62,749 nucleotides of DNA from Scybalocola_A sp900557175 (GTDB taxonomy: Bacteria; Bacillota; Clostridia; Lachnospirales; Lachnospiraceae): positions 1 through 62,749 of the forward strand of contig CALADH010000048.1 of NCBI GenBank assembly GCA_937890745.1, written 5' to 3'. The position numbers were made by a program, and so were the translations under genes. A model generated the notes under the pieces. The model searched no databases. It was given only the letters and a program-made list of their open reading frames with translations, and had not been told where the DNA came from. Shown here in pieces: positions 50,556 to 60,032 of this stretch. Positions within the stretch are counted from its first letter, which is position 1, and the number at the start of each line of letters is the position of its first letter.

Positions 50556-52448
50556 ATGTCGGGTATTTTAGATAAGATACAAAAAGCAAATGATATAAAG
50601 AAGATTGATGCTTCCGAGTATGAGGCGCTGGCTCAGGAAATACGCGATTTTATTATAAAGTCTGTCAGCGAAACGGGCGGGCATCTGGCCTCTAATCTCG
50701 GTGTTGTGGAGCTTACGATGGCGCTGCATCTTTGCCTGAATTTTCCGGAGGATAAGCTTATATGGGATGTAGGGCATCAGGCTTACACCCATAAAATACT
50801 GACGGGGCGCAAGGAAGCTTTTGCGGGGCTCCGTACCTATAAAGGAATGAGCGGTTTCCCAAAACAGCGTGAAAGCGACTGTGATGCTTTTGACACGGGA
50901 CACAGCTCGACATCAATTTCAGCAGCGCTTGGCTATGCGCGGGCACGGGATATTTTGGGCGGCGATTATACGGTTGCTGCAGTTATCGGCGACGGTTCGA
51001 TGACCGGCGGTATGGCTTATGAGGCGCTGAATAATGTGGCAGAGTTTAAAGGCGGCCTGATTATTATTCTCAATGACAACAATATGTCGATTTCAAAAAA
51101 TGTGGGCGGTTTTTCAAAGTATCTTAACAATATGCGCACGCAGCAATCTTATGTAGATTTTAAAGATGATGTGGAGACTGCCTTAAAGCGCATCGGCGGT
51201 ATCGGCGAGCGGATGTTAAAAGGTCTGAAGCAGTCAAAAGATAATATTAAGCACAGACTTTTGCCGAGCGGTTTTTTTGAGGATATGGGTATCAATTATT
51301 TAGGGCCGATTGACGGGCATGATATTGGGCAGCTTGTCCGTGCGATCATGGTGGCGAAGCGGAGCCGCCGTCCGATGATTTTACATGTGATTACGAAAAA
51401 GGGTAAGGGCTATGAGCCGGCAGAAAAAGCGCCGTCCCAGTTCCACGGTATCGGCCAGTTTGATGTATCGACAGGAAAGCCGATTGGCGGCGAAAAAAAA
51501 ACGCTGACATATACGGATGTTTTTTCGATGGCTATGCTCAGAATGGCGAAAGATAATCCGAAAATTGCGGCGATTACGGCAGCCATGCCGGACGGCACGG
51601 GACTGACAAAGTTTTCAAGACGATATCCGGACAGGTTTTTTGATGTCGGCATTGCCGAACAGCACGCAGTGACATTTGCGGCAGGGCTCGCCGCAGCGGG
51701 AATGAAGCCGTATGTGGCTGTGTATTCATCATTTCTTCAAAGAGCCTATGACCAGATTGTCCACGATGTCTGTATTCAGAGTCTTCCGGTTGTTTTTTGT
51801 ATTGACCGGGCAGGTCTTGTGGGCGCTGACGGTGAGACGCATCAGGGGATTCTTGATTTGTCCTATATGAATACGATACCGAATATGACTGTGCTTGCAC
51901 CGAAAAATAAATACGAGCTTTATGATGCGCTTAAGTTTTCAGAGCATTTTGACGGTCCGCTGGCAATCCGTTATCCGAGAGGCGCGGCCTATGACGGCCT
52001 TAAAGAATTTCGTGCGCCGATTTTAGAAGGCAGGAGCGAGCTGCTTTATGAGGGCAGCGATATTGCGATTTTAGCTGTCGGCACGATGACAAAGACAGCG
52101 GTACTTGCAAGAGATATTCTGATGAGCGAAGGATTTTTACCGACCGTTGTCAATGTGCGTTTTATTAAGCCGCTTGACGAGGCGCTTTTAGAAGAACTTG
52201 CAAAAAATCACCGTCTTGTTGTAACTTTGGAGGAAAATGTTATTTCGGGCGGTTTCGGGCAGAATGTGGCAGCCTTTTATGCGGGGCAGCCGGGCAGTAT
52301 GCCAAAAGTATTAAATCTTGGTATACCGGATATTTTTGTCGAGCATGGCAATGTGGAGGAATTAAAAGAGGAACTGGGACTTGATGAACAGTCGGCTGCA
52401 CGGCGTATACTTGACAGAATTAAAAACAGTAAAGAGGAGATTTCATGA
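50556..52448 (+). CDS. dxs: 1-deoxy-D-xylulose-5-phosphate synthase
   Basis: 630 residues. TPP-dependent condensation of pyruvate and glyceraldehyde-3-phosphate, first step of the MEP isoprenoid pathway. Catalytic His in WDVGHQAYTHKILTGRK, TPP motif GDGSMTGGMAYEALNN...NDNNMSI, and the transketolase pyrimidine-binding part FDVGIAEQHAVTFAAGLA, RAGLVGADGETHQG. Full length. AGAGGGGACG before the ATG. Confidence 0.97.
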   Translation: MSGILDKIQKANDIKKIDASEYEALAQEIRDFIIKSVSETGGHLASNLGVVELTMALHLCLNFPEDKLIWDVGHQAYTHKILTGRKEAFAGLRTYKGMSGFPKQRESDCDAFDTGHSSTSISAALGYARARDILGGDYTVAAVIGDGSMTGGMAYEALNNVAEFKGGLIIILNDNNMSISKNVGGFSKYLNNMRTQQSYVDFKDDVETALKRIGGIGERMLKGLKQSKDNIKHRLLPSGFFEDMGINYLGPIDGHDIGQLVRAIMVAKRSRRPMILHVITKKGKGYEPAEKAPSQFHGIGQFDVSTGKPIGGEKKTLTYTDVFSMAMLRMAKDNPKIAAITAAMPDGTGLTKFSRRYPDRFFDVGIAEQHAVTFAAGLAAAGMKPYVAVYSSFLQRAYDQIVHDVCIQSLPVVFCIDRAGLVGADGETHQGILDLSYMNTIPNMTVLAPKNKYELYDALKFSEHFDGPLAIRYPRGAAYDGLKEFRAPILEGRSELLYEGSDIAILAVGTMTKTAVLARDILMSEGFLPTVVNVRFIKPLDEALLEELAKNHRLVVTLEENVISGGFGQNVAAFYAGQPGSMPKVLNLGIPDIFVEHGNVEELKEELGLDEQSAARRILDRIKNSKEEIS

Positions 52449-53251
52449 AAGAAAGACTTGATGTGCTTTTGGTAAAACAGGGGCTTGCTTCATCGAGAGA
52501 AAAAGCGAAAGCGATGATTATGACAGGCAATGTGTTTGTCAACGGCGAGCGCGAGGATAAGGCCGGCACGATGTTTCACGAAGAAAAAGCAAAAATAGAA
52601 ATTAAGGGACATACATTAAAGTATGTCAGCCGCGGCGGATTAAAGCTTGAAAAGGCGATAAAGAATTTCGGCGTTTTGGTGGAAGGCTGTGTGTGCATGG
52701 ATATCGGTTCTTCAACCGGAGGTTTTACAGATTGTATGCTTCAAAATGGCGCAGTGAAGGTGTTTGCCGTGGATGTCGGACACGGGCAGCTTGACTGGAA
52801 GTTAAGACAGGATGCGCGTGTTGTGTGCATGGAGCGGACGAATATACGCTATGTGACGCCGGAGGATATCGGTGAGCCGATTGATTTTGCGTCTGTCGAT
52901 GTCTCATTTATTTCTTTGAAAAAAGTGCTGCCGGTGGCAAAGACACTGCTCAAAGATGACGGACGTATGGTCTGCCTTATTAAGCCTCAGTTTGAGGCCG
53001 GCAGGGAAAAGGTCGGCAAAAAAGGTGTTGTCCGGGAAAAGAGTGTTCACAGGGAAGTTATTGATATGATTATCGATCATGTTGTAAGTATCGGTTTTGA
53101 AGTGCTGACACTTGATTTTTCACCGATTAAAGGCCCTGAGGGCAATATTGAATATCTTATTTATATTCAAAATCACACAGACAGCGTGATTTACAGCGAT
53201 GTGCCGGTCGATGTGCAGGCTGTCGTCGATGCGGCGCATGAGACGCTTTAG
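52445..53251 (+). CDS. tlyA: TlyA family rRNA methyltransferase
   Basis: 268 residues, overlapping dxs by four bases. S4 RNA-binding domain at residues 1-60 (RLDVLLVKQGLASSREKAKAM), then an FtsJ-like methyltransferase with motif I CMDIGSSTGGFTDCMLQNGA and the catalytic KPQFEAGREKVGKKGVV. TlyA proteins methylate 2'-O positions of 16S/23S rRNA, and their presence can affect sensitivity to capreomycin-type drugs. This gene is called yqxC in Bacillus at the same location. Confidence 0.92.
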   Translation: MKERLDVLLVKQGLASSREKAKAMIMTGNVFVNGEREDKAGTMFHEEKAKIEIKGHTLKYVSRGGLKLEKAIKNFGVLVEGCVCMDIGSSTGGFTDCMLQNGAVKVFAVDVGHGQLDWKLRQDARVVCMERTNIRYVTPEDIGEPIDFASVDVSFISLKKVLPVAKTLLKDDGRMVCLIKPQFEAGREKVGKKGVVREKSVHREVIDMIIDHVVSIGFEVLTLDFSPIKGPEGNIEYLIYIQNHTDSVIYSDVPVDVQAVVDAAHETL

Positions 53252-53260
53252 GAAGCAGCT

Positions 53261-54085
53261 ATGGATAGATTCGGAATTATCACAAACATGGATAAGGACA
53301 GCGGGCTTAAAGTGACGAACGCTATCTGTGATTATCTTACGGCACATCATAAAACTTGGACAACAGACAGTGCGTCTTTTCATACGGCAGATGTGCTTCT
53401 TGTTCTCGGCGGCGATGGCACATTCATACAGGCTGCGCGGAAATATGTCGGCTGCGGCGTCCCATTTTTAGGAATTAATCTCGGAACACTTGGTTTTCTC
53501 ACAGCCGTAGAAAAGGAAGACATATTTGGGGCGCTTGACTGCCTGATGGGCGATGAATATGAGACAGAGCCGAGGATGCTGCTTTCAGGAAGTGTGTGCC
53601 ATCATGGCAGGATCATTGCAGAAAAAATTGCAGTGAATGATGTTGTTATCAGCAGAACCGGTTTTTCGAGACTTGTGGAATTAAAGCTGTGGATTAATGA
53701 CAGCCTTGTGGACATTTATGCGGCAGACGGCGTGATCATATCGACGCCGACCGGATCGACCGGATATAATTTATCGGCAGGGGGACCGATTGTATATCCT
53801 AAAAATGAAGTCATGGTCATTACACCGATATGTCCCCATTCACTGACGGCAAGAAGTATTGTTGTGTCTGGTGATGAAAAGGTGACGATTGAAATCGGAC
53901 GGCGGAGAAAGACGCAGAAGGAGGAAGCGATTGTGACTTACGACGGTCAGACAGCCCTCCGGCTGGAATCAACAGACAGGGTGCAGATACAGCGCGCAGC
54001 CTTGTGTGTAAATATTATCCAGCTTAAAAAAAGTAATTTTTATGAAATTCTCAGGAATAAAATTGGAAATGTTAAGGAAGTATAG
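53261..54085 (+). CDS. nadK: NAD kinase
   Basis: 274 residues. Makes NADP from NAD with ATP. GGDGTFIQAARKY is the conserved phosphate-binding motif, followed by GINLGTLGFLTAVE and ISTPTGSTGYNLSAGGPIV with the NAD site, then TPICPHSLTARSIVV. Length fits the Firmicutes enzyme. Present at this position in many Clostridia, between tlyA and argR. Confidence 0.95.
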   Translation: MDRFGIITNMDKDSGLKVTNAICDYLTAHHKTWTTDSASFHTADVLLVLGGDGTFIQAARKYVGCGVPFLGINLGTLGFLTAVEKEDIFGALDCLMGDEYETEPRMLLSGSVCHHGRIIAEKIAVNDVVISRTGFSRLVELKLWINDSLVDIYAADGVIISTPTGSTGYNLSAGGPIVYPKNEVMVITPICPHSLTARSIVVSGDEKVTIEIGRRRKTQKEEAIVTYDGQTALRLESTDRVQIQRAALCVNIIQLKKSNFYEILRNKIGNVKEV

Positions 54086-54099
54086 AGGTGTAATAAAAA

Positions 54100-54555
54100 A
54101 TGAAAGCAAAAAGACATGCAAAAATTATTGAGCTTATATCAAATAATGAAATTGAGACGCAGGAGGAGCTTGCCGATCGTTTGAATCAGGTCGGGTTTGC
54201 AGTGACACAGGCAACTGTATCGAGAGATATCAGAGAACTGAAGCTTGCGAAGGTTCCGGGAACATTGAAAAATCAGAAGTATGCGGTCATTGTAAGTCCG
54301 GACAGTGAGATTACAAATAAGTACACGAGAGTTTTAAAAGAAGGTTTTGTATCAAATACAATCGCAACAAATCTTGTGGTCATTAAGACAGTGACAGGTA
54401 TGGCGATGGCGGTAGCGACAGCGCTGGATCATATGGAGATTCCGGGGCTTGTCGGCTGTATCGCCGGTGATGATACAATTATGTGTGCCATTCACAGTGA
54501 GGAAGATACATACAGAGTGATGGCGCTGATTAATAAAATTATTAAGTTTTCGTAG
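54100..54555 (+). CDS. argR: Arginine repressor
   Basis: 151 residues. Winged-helix N-terminus (ATVSRDIRELKLAKVPG is the recognition region) and a C-terminal oligomerisation/arginine-binding domain with GLVGCIAGDDTIMCAIHSEED, quoted in part. As a hexamer with arginine it represses arg biosynthesis and can activate catabolism. The arg operon 50 kb upstream in this window is the natural target. Position before recN is conserved in Firmicutes. Confidence 0.95.
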   Translation: MKAKRHAKIIELISNNEIETQEELADRLNQVGFAVTQATVSRDIRELKLAKVPGTLKNQKYAVIVSPDSEITNKYTRVLKEGFVSNTIATNLVVIKTVTGMAMAVATALDHMEIPGLVGCIAGDDTIMCAIHSEEDTYRVMALINKIIKFS

Positions 54556-54567
54556 AAGGGCGTACAT

Positions 54568-56241
54568 ATGCTTTTGGCAATTCATGTTAAAAATCTCGCG
54601 CTGATTGACGAGATAGAGGTTGAGTTTGAAAATCATCTGAATATTCTTACAGGCGAAACCGGTGCCGGAAAGTCGATTATTATTGGTTCCATCAATCTTG
54701 CACTCGGCAAAAAGATGCCGAAAGATATGATTCGAAAGGGTGCAGATTATGCCCTTGTTGAGCTGTTTTTTAAAGTTGATGCATCCTCAGAAATTGTAAA
54801 AAAGCTTGAGGCTCTGGAAATACCGACAGAAGACGGCAATATTGTGATTTCACGGCGCATGTCGCCGGCAAGAAGTATCAGCCGTATTAACGGCGAGATT
54901 GTTCCGGCACAGACGGTCAGAGATATTGCATCGCTTTTGATTGATATTCACGGACAGCATGAGCATCAGTCACTTTTATATAAAAGCCGTCATTTGGAAA
55001 TACTGGATGCATTTTCAAAGGAAAAACTGGGGACGTTAAAAAAAGAAATGGCGTCTGCGTTTGAAAATTATAAGACACTTCAAAAGTCGCTTGAAAATGC
55101 AGTGACAGACAGTGAGCAGCGAAAGAAAGAACAGATTTTTCTTGAATATGTTATCCGGGAAATTGAGGAAGCTGCGCTTTCGGACGGTGAGGACGAGATG
55201 CTTGCGGCGGAATATAAAAAGATGAGTCACAGCCGCAAAATTATGGAGAGTGCCGGTGCGGCCTATGCCCTATGTTCAAATGAGGCTTCGGAGGCTGTCA
55301 GCAGAGCTTTAAGGGAGCTTTCGAATGTCGAGGTTTATGACGAGGCTATCACGGGACTTTTGTCGCAGCTTTATGATGCCGACAGTATTTTAAATGATTT
55401 TAACCGTGAAATGGCAGATTATATGGCGGACATGACCTTTGACGAGGCTTCATTTAAAACGGTTGAGGAACGGCTTGATACAATCAATACCTTAAAAACA
55501 AAGTACGGCAGGACAATTGCCGATGTGCTCAAGTATAAAGATGAAAAGCAGGCTGAGCTTGAGCGGCTTGAAAATTATGAAGTATACCTTAAAAACCTGA
55601 GGGTAGACTATAAGCGGGCAGAAGATACTTATATGGCGCTGGCAGGTCAGGTTTCAAAAATACGCCGCGAAAAGGGCAGGGAGCTTGCTGCGCTGATCCT
55701 TTTAGCGCTGAAGGAATTAAATTTTCTTGACGTCCGCTTTGAGATGCATTTTAAGACACTTGAAACCGGAAGTGCAAATGGCTTAGATGAGGCGGAGTTT
55801 ATGATTTCTACAAATCCGGGTGAGGACTTAAAGCCTTTAGGTCAGGTTGCCTCAGGCGGCGAGCTGTCGCGCGTTATGCTGGCGGTGAAATCCGTGCTTG
55901 CCGATGCCGACGATGTGGAGACGCTTATTTTTGATGAGATTGACGCAGGAATCAGCGGGCGGACAGCACAAAAAGTTTCTGAGCGCTTGTCGGTGATTGC
56001 AAAAACGCATCAGATTATATGTATTACGCACCTGCCTCAGATTGCATCAATGGCTGATGCCCACTATGTGATTGAAAAGAAAAATGTGGCAGAACATACA
56101 TCGACAAAAATTGAAAAATTATCGGAGGAAGCGTCCGTCGGAGAGATTGCAAGACTTTTAGGCGGCGTTGCCGTGACAGATACGGTGCTTTCAAATGCAA
56201 AAGAGATGAAATCATTGGCACGGGATACAAAAAAATACTGA
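54568..56241 (+). CDS. recN: DNA repair protein RecN
   Basis: 557 residues. SMC-like ATPase in double-strand break repair. Walker A LTGETGAGKSIIIGSI near residue 30, long coiled-coil arms (about 150-370), signature QVASGGELSRVMLAVKSVL and Walker B LIFDEIDAGISG, then ICITHLPQIASMADAHY. Full length. No LexA box was found close by; it shares the operon of argR. Confidence 0.95.
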   Translation: MLLAIHVKNLALIDEIEVEFENHLNILTGETGAGKSIIIGSINLALGKKMPKDMIRKGADYALVELFFKVDASSEIVKKLEALEIPTEDGNIVISRRMSPARSISRINGEIVPAQTVRDIASLLIDIHGQHEHQSLLYKSRHLEILDAFSKEKLGTLKKEMASAFENYKTLQKSLENAVTDSEQRKKEQIFLEYVIREIEEAALSDGEDEMLAAEYKKMSHSRKIMESAGAAYALCSNEASEAVSRALRELSNVEVYDEAITGLLSQLYDADSILNDFNREMADYMADMTFDEASFKTVEERLDTINTLKTKYGRTIADVLKYKDEKQAELERLENYEVYLKNLRVDYKRAEDTYMALAGQVSKIRREKGRELAALILLALKELNFLDVRFEMHFKTLETGSANGLDEAEFMISTNPGEDLKPLGQVASGGELSRVMLAVKSVLADADDVETLIFDEIDAGISGRTAQKVSERLSVIAKTHQIICITHLPQIASMADAHYVIEKKNVAEHTSTKIEKLSEEASVGEIARLLGGVAVTDTVLSNAKEMKSLARDTKKY

Positions 56242-56273
56242 TTTGAACAGACAGGATGTTCATATACTAAGAG

Positions 56274-56317
56274 GGATATACATTGTATAAAAGATATACA
56301 GTGTATATCCTTTTTTT
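56274..56317 (+). terminator. recN terminator
   Basis: GGATATACA-T-TGTATA (56274-56289) pairs with TATACA-G-TGTATATCC (56295-56310), 15 pairs with one mismatch, followed by seven T. Strong; it separates recN from spoIVB. Confidence 0.9.
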
Positions 56318-56345
56318 CGAAAGATTTTCTGAGAGGGTGAAACAG

Positions 56346-57425
56346 ATGAGAAGGGTATCGCACAGATTTATAAAGGGGAAAGTGTTCTGTGTGGCTTTGA
56401 TTGCGGCTGTTTTGGGTGTGACACAATTTTTTGGGGATTTTGGCGGTTATATTCCGGCAGGGCAGGCAAAAAGCGCGCATATTGAGCAGTGCCGCCTGAT
56501 GCCTGTCGGCGCTGCAGTCGGTATTCATATACAGACAAAAGGCTTGCTTGTTCTTGGCACGGCAGAAGTGACAGATGCTTTTGGAAATAAAATTTCGCCG
56601 GCGCAAAAGGCTGTATCGGAGGGCGATTATATTATTAAGGCGGATGGAAAAGCTGTTTCAACAGCAGCGCAGATGACGGAAATCATACGTGAGAAAAAAG
56701 GCGGCGCTATTGCGCTGACAGTGAACAGAGACGGCAATGAGGTTGAGACAAGTGTCAATCTGGTAAAAACAAAGTCGGGCGATTATAAAACCGGCATATG
56801 GGTGAGGGATGACACTCAGGGTATCGGCACACTAAGCTTTGTCGATGAAAATAACTGTTTTGCAGCGCTGGGACACGGCATTACCGATGTTGACACAGGC
56901 GGTCTTGTAGATATGAGTATGGGCGGCCTTTATCCGTCAAGTGTCTATGCCATTGTCCGGGGAAAAAGCGGGAAACCGGGTGAAATGGTCGGAAATATTA
57001 TTTACGGTCAGGACAAGCAATTTGGACGTGTCAGTCAGAATACGGCGCATGGTATTTTTGGACAGCTTTTGACAAAAAAATATGCCTATGATGATAAAAA
57101 AGCGCTGCCGGCAGCCGGAAAAAACGAAATGCATATCGGGGAGGCAAAGCTGATGTGTGAAATCAATGGCAGTGTGGATTCGTATACGGTGAAAATTGTG
57201 GGCATTGATTATAATGGCGGACAGGGCAGTAAAGATTTTGTACTTCAGATTACGGATGAACGGCTCAAAGAAAAGACCGGGGGGATCGTGCAGGGCATGA
57301 GCGGCTCTCCGATCATACAGGACGGTAAGTTTGTCGGCGCACTGACGCATGTCTTTGTCAATGATCCGTTAAAAGGGTATGGGATATTTATTGAAGATAT
57401 GCTTGAATATCGTCAAATACCGTGA
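56346..57425 (+). CDS. spoIVB: SpoIVB serine protease
   Basis: 359 residues from ATG 56346 (GAGAGGGTG upstream); the longer frame to 56283 overlaps the terminator. N-terminal membrane anchor (VFCVALIAAVLGVTQFF), a PDZ domain (about residues 85-150) and an S55 protease domain with catalytic His in AALGHGITDVDTGG and Ser in IVQGMSGSPIIQDGKFVGA. Secreted from the forespore into the intermembrane space, where in Bacillus it triggers pro-SigK processing. Here SigK has no pro-sequence, so its target may differ. Directly before spo0A as in Bacillus. Confidence 0.93.
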   Translation: MRRVSHRFIKGKVFCVALIAAVLGVTQFFGDFGGYIPAGQAKSAHIEQCRLMPVGAAVGIHIQTKGLLVLGTAEVTDAFGNKISPAQKAVSEGDYIIKADGKAVSTAAQMTEIIREKKGGAIALTVNRDGNEVETSVNLVKTKSGDYKTGIWVRDDTQGIGTLSFVDENNCFAALGHGITDVDTGGLVDMSMGGLYPSSVYAIVRGKSGKPGEMVGNIIYGQDKQFGRVSQNTAHGIFGQLLTKKYAYDDKKALPAAGKNEMHIGEAKLMCEINGSVDSYTVKIVGIDYNGGQGSKDFVLQITDERLKEKTGGIVQGMSGSPIIQDGKFVGALTHVFVNDPLKGYGIFIEDMLEYRQIP

Positions 57426-57439
57426 TAAGTCGGGCGCAA

Positions 57440-57489
57440 ATCCGCCTCAAAACGCTTATAATCACGCATTATGGCGTATAAAGGCGGAT
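57440..57489. other. Long imperfect hairpin between spoIVB and spo0A
   Basis: ATCCGCCT (57440-57447) pairs with AGGCGGAT (57482-57489); inside, ACGC/GCGT and ATAAT/ATTAT continue the stem around a small loop. No T-run follows, so it is not a standard terminator. It may stabilise spoIVB mRNA or take part in spo0A control. Confidence 0.45.
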
Positions 57490-57516
57490 GATGTCAGAAA
57501 GTGCGAACGTTCATCA

Positions 57517-57546
57517 TTGCTATTTGGAGGGGGAATATTCTATAAT
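57517..57546 (+). promoter_or_regulatory. spo0A promoter
   Basis: TTGCTA (57517-57522), an 18-bp spacer and TATAAT (57541-57546), about 75 bases before the spo0A ATG. CGTCAAA at 57582-57588 weakly resembles a 0A box. Confidence 0.5.
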
Positions 57547-57619
57547 ACTATTTACGTGATGTAAGGCGCGGCACAGATGAGCGTCAAAACGAAAAAAGTA
57601 AAAAAACAGGGAGGATATT

Positions 57620-58414
57620 ATGGGAAAGATTAATGTAGCTATTGTGGATGATAACGAAAGAATTGTGAATTTGTTAGATAATATCTGCAGTGCCGATGAA
57701 GCGATTGAGGTTGTCGGAAAAGCGGAGGATGGGATGAAAGCGATTGACATGATACGCAAAAATGAACCGGATGTTGTGCTGCTTGATTTGATTATGCCAA
57801 AGCTTGACGGGCTGGAGGTAATGGAAAAGATTAACAATGACAGCCGTATGAAGAAGCATCCGGCCTTTATTGTCATTTCGGCCATCGGCAAAGAGTCTAT
57901 TACAGAAGATGCGTTCAGTCATGGTGCTGTCTATTTTATTATGAAGCCGTTTCAAAATGAGACAGTGATTAATAAAATTAAACAGGTTTCGTCAGCAGCA
58001 CACGTCCCTTCGCTGACGTCAAAGATGCCGGCAGCGCCGGTTAATGAAATACCGAAAATGGATCTGGAGACAGATGTGACAAATATGATTCATGAAATCG
58101 GAGTTCCGGCGCATATTAAAGGCTATCAGTATTTAAGAGACGCGATTATTATGTCTGTGGAAGACAGGGAAGCGATTAATTCAATCACGAAAATACTTTA
58201 TCCGACGATTGCAAAGATGAATAAGACAACGCCGAGCCGCGTCGAACGTGCGATACGCCATGCCATCGAGGTTGCATGGAGCAGAGGCAAGATGGATACC
58301 ATTGACGAGCTGTTTGGCTATACGATAAGCACTGGAAAAGGAAAGCCGACAAATTCCGAATTTATTGCACTGATTGCCGATAAAATAAGGCTTGAATATA
58401 AAATAAAATCGTAA
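57620..58414 (+). CDS. spo0A: Sporulation transcription factor Spo0A
   Basis: 264 residues. Master response regulator of spore formation. Receiver domain with acidic pocket VAIVDDNERI, phosphorylated Asp in VVLLDLIMPKLDG and the conserved Lys in FIMKPFQNE; a linker with MPAAPVNEIPKMD; then the Spo0A effector domain HEIGVPAHIKGYQYLRDAI and the recognition helix region SRVERAIRHAIEVAWSRG. GGGAGG precedes the ATG. No phosphorelay genes (spo0F, spo0B) in the window, as expected for Clostridia. Confidence 0.98.
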   Translation: MGKINVAIVDDNERIVNLLDNICSADEAIEVVGKAEDGMKAIDMIRKNEPDVVLLDLIMPKLDGLEVMEKINNDSRMKKHPAFIVISAIGKESITEDAFSHGAVYFIMKPFQNETVINKIKQVSSAAHVPSLTSKMPAAPVNEIPKMDLETDVTNMIHEIGVPAHIKGYQYLRDAIIMSVEDREAINSITKILYPTIAKMNKTTPSRVERAIRHAIEVAWSRGKMDTIDELFGYTISTGKGKPTNSEFIALIADKIRLEYKIKS

Positions 58415-58531
58415 CATTGTACAAAATTACAGAAGAATACATAATATGCCTTTAAAAAATGTTGAATATGTAGTATAATAAACCATAACTTCAGTGATGA
58501 ATATGGAGATGTTATACAGGAGGAACGGAAA

Positions 58532-59968
58532 ATGAAAAATATTTTGTTTGTAGCTTCAGAAGCTGTGCCATTTATTAAGACAGGAGGGCTTGCTGATGTT
58601 GCCGGTTCACTGCCGAAAGCATTCAACAAGAACGAATTTGATGTGAGAGTTATTTTGCCAAAGTACAGGGTAATTCCGGATAGATACAAAGAACAGATGC
58701 GTTACGTGACACACTTTTACATGGATTTAGGATGGCAGAATCATTATGTCGGCGTGCTGACGATGGAATATGAAGGTATTACGTATTATTTTATTGATAA
58801 TGAACACTTTTTTTCAGGAAATCAGGCTTATGAGGGCGGCCTTTGGGATTTGGAAAAGTTTGCTTATTTTTCAAAAGCAGCGCTTTCATGTCTGCCTCTG
58901 ATCGGTTTCAGACCGGATATTGTTCACTGTCATGACTGGCAGACAGGTCTTGTGCCGGTATTTTTAAAGGACAGCTTTTGTCAGGGTGAATTTTTCTGGG
59001 GTATGAAGTCGATTATGACGATTCACAATCTGAAGTTTCAGGGCACATGGGATCCGAAAACAATTATGGGCATGACAGGTCTGCCGGAATACTTATTTAC
59101 ACCGGACAAGCTTGAAGCCTATAAGGATGCAAATTACTTAAAGGGCGGTATTGTTTATGCTGATTATGTGACAACTGTCAGCGATACTTATGCGTGGGAG
59201 ATTCAGATGCCGTTTTACGGTGAAAAACTGGATGGTCTTATGCGTGCAAGAAATAACTGCTTATGCGGTATTGTCAACGGTATTGATTACGATGAATATA
59301 ATCCTGAGACAGATGCTTTTCTGCCTTATCATTACAATGCGATTACTTTCCGCAAGGAGAAGAAGAAAAATAAGGTGGCACTGCAGGAGGAGCTCGGTCT
59401 TGCAAAGGATGAAAATAAATTTATGATTGGTCTTGTGTCACGTCTGACGGATCAGAAAGGCCTTGACCTGATTGACTGCGTTATGGACGAGATATGCCGT
59501 GAGGATGTCCAATTTGTCATTTTAGGGACAGGCGATGCGAAGTATGAAAATATGTTCAGATATTTTGCATGGAAGTATCCTGACAGAGTATCTGCCAATA
59601 TTTTCTATTCTAATGAGAGAAGCCATAAGATTTACGGCGCCTGCGATGCCTTCCTTATGCCGTCGCTGTTTGAACCGTGCGGCTTGAGCCAGCTGATGAG
59701 CCTTCGTTACGGCACTGTGCCGATTGTCCGTGAGACAGGCGGCCTTAAAGATACTGTAGAGCCGTACAATGAATATGAATGTACGGGTACAGGCTTTAGC
59801 TTCAGCAACTATAATGCTCATGAAATGCTCGGTATTATCAATTATGCGAAGGATGTTTTCTATAACAGAAAGCGTGAGTGGAATAAGATTGTCGACAGAG
59901 GTATGGCAAAAGACTTCTCATGGAATACATCTGCGAGAAGATATGAAGATTTATACAGAATGCTGTAA
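58532..59968 (+). CDS. glgA: Glycogen synthase (ADP-glucose type)
   Basis: 478 residues. GT5 glycosyltransferase that elongates alpha-1,4-glucan from ADP-glucose. N-terminal KTGGLADVAGSLPKAF binds ADP-glucose, HDWQTGLVPVFL and the C-terminal Rossmann part with SRLTDQKGLDLI and the retaining-GT glutamate in FEPCGLSQLMSLRYGTVPIVRETGGL (quoted as FEPCGLSQLM). AGGAGGA precedes the ATG; a TATAAT at 58474 suggests its own promoter. No other glg gene lies nearby. Confidence 0.95.
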   Translation: MKNILFVASEAVPFIKTGGLADVAGSLPKAFNKNEFDVRVILPKYRVIPDRYKEQMRYVTHFYMDLGWQNHYVGVLTMEYEGITYYFIDNEHFFSGNQAYEGGLWDLEKFAYFSKAALSCLPLIGFRPDIVHCHDWQTGLVPVFLKDSFCQGEFFWGMKSIMTIHNLKFQGTWDPKTIMGMTGLPEYLFTPDKLEAYKDANYLKGGIVYADYVTTVSDTYAWEIQMPFYGEKLDGLMRARNNCLCGIVNGIDYDEYNPETDAFLPYHYNAITFRKEKKKNKVALQEELGLAKDENKFMIGLVSRLTDQKGLDLIDCVMDEICREDVQFVILGTGDAKYENMFRYFAWKYPDRVSANIFYSNERSHKIYGACDAFLMPSLFEPCGLSQLMSLRYGTVPIVRETGGLKDTVEPYNEYECTGTGFSFSNYNAHEMLGIINYAKDVFYNRKREWNKIVDRGMAKDFSWNTSARRYEDLYRML

Positions 59969-59981
59969 GACAGAATAAAGT

Positions 59982-60016
59982 GAGGCAGATTTCTTATTTG
60001 GGAATCTGCCTCTTTG
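59982..60016. terminator. Terminator between glgA and the NFACT gene
   Basis: GAGGCAGATT (59982-59991) pairs perfectly with AATCTGCCTC (60003-60012), followed by TTTG. It lies between two converging genes and may serve both. Confidence 0.75.
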
Positions 60017-60032
60017 TGTGTGTAAAATTTTT

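Noticed and set aside
57582..57588. 0A box before spo0A
   Set aside because: CGTCAAA is only a partial match to the 0A box, and it lies downstream of the promoter.
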